Assembly: GCA_000433535.1 (NCBI GenBank) | Contig: FR892673.1 | Coordinates: forward strand, 150,905-157,826 | DNA: 6,922 bases | DNA from: Dorea sp. CAG:317 | GTDB taxonomy: Bacteria > Bacillota > Clostridia > Lachnospirales > Lachnospiraceae | Direction: 5' to 3' | Part shown: positions 1 through 5,847 of the stretch, piece after piece | Layout: every line of letters begins with the position of its first letter | Numbering within the stretch: position 1 is the stretch's first letter | Notes under the pieces: model-generated | What the model saw: only the letters and a program-made list of their open reading frames with translations | Databases searched by the model: none | What the model was told of the DNA's origin: nothing | Translations under genes and position numbers: made by a program

Positions 1-181
1 TCTTGCCTTTTAAAGCGTGACAGACAGGTGTCAGTAAAGATGCCATTCCATAGATCGGAAACATCCAGATAGATGTATTTCCCGTTAATTTCGGATTTTC
101 ATTTTTTAATGAATGAAGACCGGTGAATAAGATTTCCATGCACCAGCCACAGGTTCCGCAAGTTAAAAATTTATTCTTCAT
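1..181 (-). CDS. Putative membrane protein, PF06541-like (putative ABC-transporter permease), C-terminus off window
   Basis: An open frame of 60 codons starts at the ATG complementary to 179-181 and runs off the left edge. An in-frame TGA (complement of 197-199) lies just upstream, so this is the only ATG start available. The visible N-terminus has two hydrophobic stretches (about residues 5-24 and 37-57) separated by a polar loop with LKNENPKLTG, then TSIWMFPIYGMAS. The GW..E...TG.HS and TS.WMFPIYG patterns recall, from memory, the small multi-pass family called 'putative ABC transporter permease' (PF06541, formerly DUF1113), whose transport role is not proven. Three cysteines at 8, 11 and 14 are spaced CxxCxxC, which is unusual. 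No clear Shine-Dalgarno site precedes the ATG. That it is a real gene is fairly sure; the family call is tentative because only the start is visible. Confidence 0.7.
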   Translation of the reverse strand, partial: MKNKFLTCGTCGWCMEILFTGLHSLKNENPKLTGNTSIWMFPIYGMASLLTPVCHALKGK

Positions 182-205
182 ATAGGAGAGTATGGGTCAG
201 AATAG

Positions 206-234
206 TAGATTTTATGCAAAAAATGTATTATAAT
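206..234 (+). promoter_or_regulatory. Candidate sigma-A promoter of the pheA cluster
   Basis: A perfect TATAAT -10 box lies at 229-234. Seventeen bases upstream is only a weak -35 match, TAGATT at 206-211 (three of six). Transcription would start near 241, giving a leader of about 28 bases before the TTG start at 269. That leader holds a Shine-Dalgarno site but has no room for a T-box, attenuator or riboswitch. The box is convincing; the exact -35 is not. Confidence 0.6.
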
Positions 235-238
235 GCAA
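209..238 (-). promoter_or_regulatory. Candidate divergent promoter for the left-edge membrane protein gene
   Basis: On the minus strand TTGCAT (complement of 233-238) is followed after 18 bases by TAAAAT (complement of 209-214). This would start transcription about 20 bases before the ATG at 181. Its -35 box overlaps the TATAAT of the rightward promoter. The region is AT-rich, so chance matches are likely and confidence is low. Confidence 0.3.
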
Positions 239-253
239 CAAGACCGAATAAAG

Positions 254-259
254 AAGGAG
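254..259 (+). promoter_or_regulatory. Ribosome binding site that decides the pheA start
   Basis: AAGGAG (within GAAGGAGA) sits 9 bases before the TTG at 269. It is the only strong Shine-Dalgarno match near the start of the frame. The upstream ATG at 233 has no such site and is itself part of the -10 box, so this site favours TTG as the start. Confidence 0.8.
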
Positions 260-268
260 ACGATATTA

Positions 269-1399
269 TTGGAAACATTAGAGGAACTGAGAGTAAAGTT
301 AGATGAGATTGACGATCAGATTGTAAATTTATACGAACAGCGTATGGATATCTGTGCCCATGTGGGTGAATATAAGATTCAGACAGGGAAAAAGGTGCTG
401 GACAGACAGAGAGAAAAAGAGAAACTGGAGAGCGTAGCCGGTAAGGCTTCTAATCCATTCAATAAAAAAGGAGTTACAGAGCTGTATGAACAATTAATGT
501 CTATGAGCAGGAAGCTTCAATACGAACAGCTTGTAAAGGCGGGGGCACTTGGAAGATTGCCATTTATTCAGGTGGATTCGCTGGACGTTGACCAGGCAAG
601 AGTTGTATTTCCGGGAACAGAAGGAGCTTACAGCGAAGCGGCAATGAAATGTTATTTTGGTGAAAAGTGTAATAGCTTTTATGTAAAAACATTTCGTGAG
701 GCGATGGAAGCCATCGAGGATGGCGCAGCAGATTTTGCCGTTCTTCCAATTGAAAATTCCACCGCAGGTGCAGTGGACGAGATGTATGATCTGTTGGTTG
801 AATTTGAAAATTATATTGTGGGCGAAACGGTGATTCCGATTCGCCATACACTGTCCGGCCTTCCGGGAGCTTCTCTGGAAGAAGTTAAGACTGTGTATTC
901 CAAAGGTGTGGCACTTATGCAGGCAACACATTTTCTGGATGCCCACAGCAGCTGGCAGAGAATCAATGTGGCAAATACTGCGATCGCGGCAAAGAAGGTG
1001 GTAGAGGATCAGGATCCTTCCCAGGCGGCAGTGTGCAGCGTGTACGCGGCAAAGGTTCACGGCCTTCAGGTGCTTGCAGACAATATTAATGATAACGAAC
1101 ATAATTCTACACGTTTTATTGTAGTGACCAACCAGAAAATCTTCTTGAAACATGCCTCGAAGATCAGTATCTGTCTGGAGGTATCCCATGAAAGCGGCTC
1201 ACTGTACCGTGTGTTGTCACATTTTATCTACAATGATCTGAACATGACAAAGATAGAATCAAGGCCTATAGAAGGAAGAGACTGGGAATACCGGTTTTTC
1301 ATTGATTTTGAAGGAAATATGGTAGACGGCGCAGTGAAAAACGCAATCAGGGGGCTTCGTGAAGAATGTAGAAATCTTCGAATCCTTGGAAATTATTAG
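269..1399 (+). CDS. pheA: Bifunctional chorismate mutase / prephenate dehydratase (P-protein)
   Basis: Cytoplasmic enzyme that turns chorismate into prephenate and then phenylpyruvate for phenylalanine synthesis. The TTG start at 269 gives 376 residues; an in-frame ATG at 233 would add 12. Numbering from that ATG, residues about 13-100 are an AroQ-type chorismate mutase: R20, R37, K48, D57, R60, E61, S92 and Q96 match the spacing of the E. coli active site (R11, R28, K39, D48, R51, E52, S84, Q88). Residues about 122-300 are prephenate dehydratase, with VVFPGTEGAYSE, LPIENSTAGAV, and the catalytic TRF motif at 293-295 within NDNEHNSTRFIVV. Residues about 310-388 form an ACT domain with the GSLYRVL and ESRP (342-345) motifs that in this family bind Phe, so feedback inhibition is expected. 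Length and domain order are normal for a P-protein. It is the first gene of a tight three-gene cluster. Confidence 0.95.
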   Translation: METLEELRVKLDEIDDQIVNLYEQRMDICAHVGEYKIQTGKKVLDRQREKEKLESVAGKASNPFNKKGVTELYEQLMSMSRKLQYEQLVKAGALGRLPFIQVDSLDVDQARVVFPGTEGAYSEAAMKCYFGEKCNSFYVKTFREAMEAIEDGAADFAVLPIENSTAGAVDEMYDLLVEFENYIVGETVIPIRHTLSGLPGASLEEVKTVYSKGVALMQATHFLDAHSSWQRINVANTAIAAKKVVEDQDPSQAAVCSVYAAKVHGLQVLADNINDNEHNSTRFIVVTNQKIFLKHASKISICLEVSHESGSLYRVLSHFIYNDLNMTKIESRPIEGRDWEYRFFIDFEGNMVDGAVKNAIRGLREECRNLRILGNY

Positions 1400-1423
1400 C
1401 AGGATGGAAAGGATGGGACAGCG

Positions 1424-2713
1424 ATGAGAACGAATGAATTGATGTTATATAAACATATGGAAAATGGTCAGATTCTGGAAGACATGACATTTCTTATGGA
1501 TCACTATGACAATGAGTATTATAATGCAGAGGACTTGAAAGGTCTCTTGTTCGAGGTGGTCAATGAACTGTTGGAAATGACAGTCAGTCATGGATTTGAA
1601 GGAAATCTGTGGCACAACTATCTGACATACCTGCTTGCGACCCATGAAAATGCTTACAGTACCTCCTGTGAGATTACCGGAGAGGTAGAAGGAAGCATTA
1701 ATTTTGCAGCACTTCATGATTTCGTTATTTTTAAAGAATTATTCGATTATGATTTTACATCTATGGAAGAAGCGCTGGGAGCGGACTGCCTTGATATGAT
1801 TCGGCATTATGAGGGGACAAGTGGTCACGGGAAGGTGTTTAATAAGCGTATTCGTGACCGAATCTGTGAACTTAGCAGACATCTTGCGAGAAGTGCCTCA
1901 CCGGAAGAATTCAAAGAGATCGTGACCGGATTTTACAAGGAATTCGGCGTGGGAAAGCTTGGCCTTCATAAGGCATTTCGCATAGAACATACAGAAGAAG
2001 GAGCCAGAATCGTTCCGATTACAAAGATTGCACACGTACACCTTGATGATCTTGTAGGGTATGAGCTTGCGAAGAAAAAACTGATAGATAATACGGAGGC
2101 GTTCGTTGCAGGAAAGCGGGCAAATAACTGTCTGCTGTTTGGTGATGCGGGAACCGGAAAATCGACATCGATCAAAGCAATTCTGAATCAATATTACGAT
2201 CAGGGACTTCGCATGATTGAAGTGTACAAGCATCAGTTTCAAGATCTGAACGACATCATTGCACAGATAAAAAACAGAAACTACAAATTTATCATCTATA
2301 TGGACGATCTGTCTTTTGAGGAGTTCGAGATTGAATATAAGTATTTAAAGGCTGTCATTGAAGGAGGTCTGGAACGAAAACCGGATAATATTCTGATCTA
2401 TGCAACTTCAAATCGAAGACATCTGATCCGAGAAACTTTCCGTGATAAGGAAGACCGGGATGAAGAACTTCATACAAATGATACCGTACAGGAAAAACTG
2501 TCGCTGGTTGCAAGATTCGGTGTGACAATTTACTTCGGAAAGCCTGCAAAGAAAGAATTCCAGGAGATTGTCAAAACACTTGCACAGAGAAATGAACTTG
2601 CTATTCCGGAGGAAGAACTTCTGTTGGAAGCAAATAAGTGGGAATTAAGCCACGGCGGGCTGTCCGGAAGAACCGCACAGCAATTTATCGATTATCTGAT
2701 GGGAACGAGATAG
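1424..2713 (+). CDS. DUF815-family AAA+ ATPase of unknown function
   Basis: A soluble 429-residue protein with no signal peptide or membrane segment. Residues about 195-429 are a DUF815 (PF05673)-type P-loop ATPase: Walker A GDAGTGKS at 240-247, Walker B IIYMDDLSFE at 290-299, a sensor-1-like ATSNRRHLI at 327-335, a possible arginine finger in VARFG (362-366), and a GLSGRTAQQF segment near the C-terminus (412-421). The N-terminal 190 residues are acidic and helical-looking, with no motif I recognise. All core ATPase residues are present, so it should bind and hydrolyse ATP; its substrate is not known for the family. The ATG at 1424 follows AAAGGA (1408-1413) by about 10 bases and lies 24 bases after the pheA stop. 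The MATE gene starts 7 bases after its own stop, so co-transcription is likely, but no functional link to phenylalanine synthesis is evident. Confidence 0.88.
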   Translation: MRTNELMLYKHMENGQILEDMTFLMDHYDNEYYNAEDLKGLLFEVVNELLEMTVSHGFEGNLWHNYLTYLLATHENAYSTSCEITGEVEGSINFAALHDFVIFKELFDYDFTSMEEALGADCLDMIRHYEGTSGHGKVFNKRIRDRICELSRHLARSASPEEFKEIVTGFYKEFGVGKLGLHKAFRIEHTEEGARIVPITKIAHVHLDDLVGYELAKKKLIDNTEAFVAGKRANNCLLFGDAGTGKSTSIKAILNQYYDQGLRMIEVYKHQFQDLNDIIAQIKNRNYKFIIYMDDLSFEEFEIEYKYLKAVIEGGLERKPDNILIYATSNRRHLIRETFRDKEDRDEELHTNDTVQEKLSLVARFGVTIYFGKPAKKEFQEIVKTLAQRNELAIPEEELLLEANKWELSHGGLSGRTAQQFIDYLMGTR

Positions 2714-2720
2714 AAAGAAC

Positions 2721-4070
2721 ATGAAGAAAGATTTGACACAAGGGAAGGTACAAAAGACACTGCTTGTATTTGCAGGTCCCATGATTGTTGGGAACCTGCT
2801 TCAGCAGTGTTATAATATTGCAGACACACTGATTGTGGGAAGATATCTGGGAGCAGGAGCGCTGGCGGCTGTAGGAACAGCTTATAGTCTCATGACCCTT
2901 TTAACTTCCATTTTAATTGGACTGTGTATGGGGTGTGGGAGTATCTTCTCTTATTATTATGGAAAAAAAGATGACGGGAAGATGCAAGAGAGTATGTTTA
3001 CCTCTTTCTTATTCGTAGGTGTGATCGCCATTGTTATGAACGTAACTGTATTTGCGGGGATTGATGTTATCTTGAAGATGCTTCAGATTCCGGCAGATAT
3101 ATATGGGATTATGAAAGAATATACATGGGTGGTATTCTGGGGAATCTTTTTCGTATTTCTCTATAATTTTTTTGCATTTCTTCTCCGGGCAGTGGGAAAT
3201 TCCCTGACTCCGTTATTGTTCCTTGGCGCGGCATCTGTCTTAAATATTGTGCTGGATTTACTCTTTGTTGTGAGCTTTGATATGGGAGTTTCCGGCGCGG
3301 CGTGGGCAACTGTATCGACTCAGATGCTGGCAGGCATCGGCATTTCAGTATATACGTGGGTGAAAGAACCAAGCCTTCGGTTCTTCCGCGTGAATAAGAG
3401 GGAATTTTCTAATGAAAGATGGCGGAGGATGAAAGCTTCGCTGCCGGAAGTGATGCGTTTTTCGCTGGCAGCCAGTATCCAGCAGTCGGTAATGAATTTT
3501 GGAATCTTAATGATCCAGGGACTGGTGAACAGCTTCGGGACTTCCGTTATGGCAGCATTCGCAGCGGCGGTCAAAATTGATTCGTTTGCCTATATGCCGG
3601 CACAGGAATTCAGCAATTCCTTCTCAATCTTTACTTCCCAGAATTCCGGGGCAGGAGATAAAAAAAGAGTCCGAGAAGGAGTACGCACCTCTGTAAAACT
3701 GTCCATCAGCTTCTGTCTGGTGGTATCGGTGTTGATCTTTATCTTCGCGAAGTATTTGATGATGATCTTTGTGCATCCTGAAGAGACGGAAATTATCCGG
3801 ATCGGTGTAGAGTATCTTCGAATCGAAGGAAGTTTCTACTGCGGTATCGGGCTTCTGTTCCTGTTCTATGCTTACTATCGTGGAATCGGAAAGCCGGAGA
3901 TGTCCGTAGTGCTCACAGTGATCTCACTGGGAACCCGTGTGGCGCTTTCCTATGCACTGGCTCCAATCCTGGGCGTGCGGGTAATCTGGTGGTCCATTCC
4001 CATCGGATGGGCGCTGGCAGACCTTACGGGGGGAGTATATATGAAGAAGTTGGTGAAGAAAAGTAAATAA
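2721..4070 (+). CDS. MATE-family efflux transporter
   Basis: An integral membrane exporter of 449 residues, about the usual MATE length, which would span the cytoplasmic membrane about 12 times and expel drugs or metabolites using a Na+ or H+ gradient. The N-terminus DLTQGKV..TLLVFAGPMIVGNLLQQ, then YNIADTLIVGRYLGAGALAAVG (residues 31-52), is the MATE signature. The first half carries RAVGNSLTPL (156-165) and VLNIVLDLLFVV (173-184). The second half repeats the pattern with YYRGIGKPEMSV (385-396) and GTRVALSYALAP (404-415), as expected from the internal duplication. A basic tail (KKLVKKSK) ends the protein. The Shine-Dalgarno site is weak (AGAAAG, 2712-2717), and the gap to the preceding stop is 7 bases, which suggests translational coupling to the ATPase gene. 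The substrate cannot be read from sequence, and MATE subfamily (DinF or NorM-like) is not certain. Confidence 0.93.
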   Translation: MKKDLTQGKVQKTLLVFAGPMIVGNLLQQCYNIADTLIVGRYLGAGALAAVGTAYSLMTLLTSILIGLCMGCGSIFSYYYGKKDDGKMQESMFTSFLFVGVIAIVMNVTVFAGIDVILKMLQIPADIYGIMKEYTWVVFWGIFFVFLYNFFAFLLRAVGNSLTPLLFLGAASVLNIVLDLLFVVSFDMGVSGAAWATVSTQMLAGIGISVYTWVKEPSLRFFRVNKREFSNERWRRMKASLPEVMRFSLAASIQQSVMNFGILMIQGLVNSFGTSVMAAFAAAVKIDSFAYMPAQEFSNSFSIFTSQNSGAGDKKRVREGVRTSVKLSISFCLVVSVLIFIFAKYLMMIFVHPEETEIIRIGVEYLRIEGSFYCGIGLLFLFYAYYRGIGKPEMSVVLTVISLGTRVALSYALAPILGVRVIWWSIPIGWALADLTGGVYMKKLVKKSK

Positions 4071-4081
4071 AAAGTTATGGA

Positions 4082-4110
4082 TTGACCAAATGGGATGTAT
4101 TTAGTACAAT
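4082..4110 (+). promoter_or_regulatory. Near-consensus sigma-A promoter of the acyltransferase-kinase gene
   Basis: TTGACC at 4082-4087 (five of six matches to TTGACA) is followed by exactly 17 bases and TACAAT at 4105-4110 (five of six to TATAAT). The expected start is near 4117, giving a leader of about 60 bases. I see no operator palindrome or riboswitch-like structure in that leader. The promoter lies 12 bases after the MATE stop codon, so the next gene can be expressed independently of the upstream cluster. Confidence 0.75.
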
Positions 4111-4159
4111 GTAAGTTAGGTTTGCGACAGAAAGAGAAGAGACTTCCAATAAAGAAGTG

Positions 4160-4165
4160 AAAGGA
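4160..4165 (+). promoter_or_regulatory. Ribosome binding site favouring the ATG at 4178
   Basis: AAAGGA at 4160-4165 stands 12 bases before the ATG at 4178. The spacing is slightly long but usable. The in-frame GTG at 4157 lies upstream of this site and has no good Shine-Dalgarno match at a proper distance, and homologous PglD-like proteins typically begin directly with a short Met-Lys/Arg-x-Leu-Leu-Ile segment, as here (MRSLLILGAGG). Confidence 0.55.
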
Positions 4166-4177
4166 AACATAGATAAA

Positions 4178-5797
4178 ATGAGAAGCTTATTGATACTTGG
4201 TGCAGGCGGTATGGGACGTATGATGCAGGAAACTGCTCTGCAGTTGGGGTATGAAGACATTGCGTTTTTAGATGATGCTAAAAAAGAGAAGGACGTAATT
4301 GGAAAATGTTGTGATTATGAAGCGTTTTTACAAGATTACGATGCAGCGATTGCGGCATTTGGGGATAATAATATGCGTCTTCTTTGGACGGAGCGGCTGA
4401 TGGAGGCGGGATATGATGTACCTGCATTGATTCATCCGTCTGCGATAGTAAGTCCGAATGCAACGGTAGGACAAGGATGTTTTGTTTTACAGAGAGCGGT
4501 AGTGAACCGTGATACGATTATGGAACATGCAGTGCTGATCAACAGTGGAGCGGTGGTAGATCACGATTCTCATTTAGGAAGCGGTGTACATATAGGGCTT
4601 GGCAGCGTAGTGAAATCAAATTGTACCATTCCTTCCGGTGTGAAAGTTGAAGCTGGTGAAGTGATTTTTTCTACAAGAAGAAAAATTGACGGTGTGGATA
4701 ATCGTAATCTGGAAGATGCGGTTTATGCATTTGGTTTTGGACCAAAGTGCAGTTATGTAAAACCATACGGTGCAGGACATATTAATGAAACATATGCAGT
4801 TTACATGCCGGGAGAAGAAGGAGATGAACCATCCTACGTTCTCCAGAGAGTAAATAGCAATGTATTTAAAGATCCAGATGGAGTAATGGAAAATATTTTT
4901 GGGGTTACGGAATATTTAAGAAGTGTGATTCGTGCAGAAGGCGGTGATCCGGATAGAGAAACTTTGGCTTATATTAAGACAAAGACAGGATGCAACTATT
5001 TTGAAGATGCAGAAGGGGAACCATGGAGATGTTCCAATTTTATTTCAAATTCTGTGTGCTATCAGCAGGTAGAGCAACCAGAGCAGTTCTATCAGTCCGG
5101 TAGTAGTTTTGGTCATTTCTTAAAACGACTGGAGAATTATCCGGCAGAAAAGCTTCACGAGACAATTCCTGATTTCCACAACACGGTAAAACGGTTTGAA
5201 ACTTTCCGAATTGCAGTGAAGAGAGATCTTAAAAATCGTGCAAATACTTGTAAGAAGGAGATTGCTTTTGTAGAGCAGAGGCAGGAAGATTGTGGAGTGC
5301 TTGTAAAACAGCAGGAGTCAGGAATTCTTCCGCTTCGTGTAACACATAATGATACGAAGCTAAATAATATTCTCTTCGATGAGAGTACCGATAAAGGCCT
5401 GTGTATCATTGATCTTGATACAATCATGCCAGGACTTGCAGCAAATGATTTTGGAGATTCTATTCGGTTTGGAGCAGCAACAGCTCAAGAAGATGAGAAA
5501 AATTTAGATCTTGTACATTTTGATATTAATTTGTACGAAATGTATGTAAAGGGGTATCTGGAGGAAACAAAAGATGCACTTACAGATGCGGAGATTAAGA
5601 GCTTGGCATGGGGAGCTCGAATTATCACATTGGAATGTGGAATCAGATTTTTGACAGATTACCTGCAAGGTGATACCTATTTTAAAACTAGCTATCCAGA
5701 ACATAATCTGGTGCGAGCAAGAACACAGTTTAAATTGGTGTATGAGATGGAACAGCAATTTGAAGAAATGCAAAAAATCATTCAAAAGTATTTATAA
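4178..5797 (+). CDS. Fusion of PglD/NeuD-like sugar acyltransferase with NahK-like N-acetylhexosamine 1-kinase
   Basis: A two-domain cytoplasmic protein, 539 residues from the ATG at 4178 (546 from an in-frame GTG at 4157; residue numbers here use the GTG). Residues about 10-185 are PglD/NeuD-like: a Rossmann-type LLILGAGGMGR (11-21), IHPSAIVSPNATVGQGCFV (92-110), then hexapeptide repeats with VVDHDSHLGSGVHIG (133-147); H136 matches the catalytic base of PglD. The beta-helix ends near 175, earlier than usual. Residues about 190-546 are a complete APH-fold kinase very like bifidobacterial NahK: GHINETYAV (207-215), YVLQRVNSNVF (227-237), catalytic RVTHNDTKLNNIL (394-406) with D399, IDLDTIMPG (418-426), DFGDSIRFGA (431-440), and ECGIRFLTDYLQGD (493-506). 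NahK phosphorylates GlcNAc/GalNAc at C1 with ATP. The frame is continuous through the junction (about 185-200), so this is not two genes by misreading. It has its own promoter. Its composition looks more AT-rich than the MATE gene in lines I counted. Confidence 0.88.
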   Translation: MRSLLILGAGGMGRMMQETALQLGYEDIAFLDDAKKEKDVIGKCCDYEAFLQDYDAAIAAFGDNNMRLLWTERLMEAGYDVPALIHPSAIVSPNATVGQGCFVLQRAVVNRDTIMEHAVLINSGAVVDHDSHLGSGVHIGLGSVVKSNCTIPSGVKVEAGEVIFSTRRKIDGVDNRNLEDAVYAFGFGPKCSYVKPYGAGHINETYAVYMPGEEGDEPSYVLQRVNSNVFKDPDGVMENIFGVTEYLRSVIRAEGGDPDRETLAYIKTKTGCNYFEDAEGEPWRCSNFISNSVCYQQVEQPEQFYQSGSSFGHFLKRLENYPAEKLHETIPDFHNTVKRFETFRIAVKRDLKNRANTCKKEIAFVEQRQEDCGVLVKQQESGILPLRVTHNDTKLNNILFDESTDKGLCIIDLDTIMPGLAANDFGDSIRFGAATAQEDEKNLDLVHFDINLYEMYVKGYLEETKDALTDAEIKSLAWGARIITLECGIRFLTDYLQGDTYFKTSYPEHNLVRARTQFKLVYEMEQQFEEMQKIIQKYL

Positions 5798-5814
5798 AAG
5801 ATTATGAACAAAAC

Positions 5815-5847
5815 AAAGACCGTACAGGCTAATCCTGTACGGTCTTT
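5815..5847. terminator. Bidirectional intrinsic terminator between convergent genes
   Basis: A perfect 14-bp inverted repeat: AAAGACCGTACAGG at 5815-5828, loop CTAAT at 5829-5833, CCTGTACGGTCTTT at 5834-5847. It begins 17 bases after the stop of the acyltransferase-kinase gene. On the minus strand the stem is followed by a T-rich run (TTTGTTTTGTTC), a good intrinsic terminator for rqcH. On the plus strand the tail is TCTTTATATTA, weaker but usable. The hairpin overlaps the 3' end of the minus-strand gene: its stop codon sits in the loop and its last codons form one arm. Confidence 0.9.

Noticed and set aside
233..268. ATG at 233 as the pheA start
   Set aside because: It lies in the TATAAT box, has no Shine-Dalgarno site, and the downstream TTG has AAGGAG at the right distance. 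It remains possible only if transcription starts further upstream.
235..268. T-box, attenuator or riboswitch leader for pheA
   Set aside because: The leader from the proposed start to the TTG is only about 28 bases, with no room for such structures and no specifier or leader peptide.
494..1189. 231-codon open frame antisense to pheA
   Set aside because: It is fully inside a well-supported gene, is rich in Cys/His/Ile in the way of shadow frames, and matches no family I know.
4071..4156. Small gene or structured RNA between the MATE and acyltransferase-kinase genes
   Set aside because: No credible frame or stable hairpin is visible; a promoter and a short purine-rich leader account for the stretch.
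4157..4177. GTG at 4157 as the start of the acyltransferase-kinase gene
   Set aside because: No suitable ribosome binding site precedes it; AAAGGA lies after it and serves the ATG at 4178, where homologous proteins normally begin.
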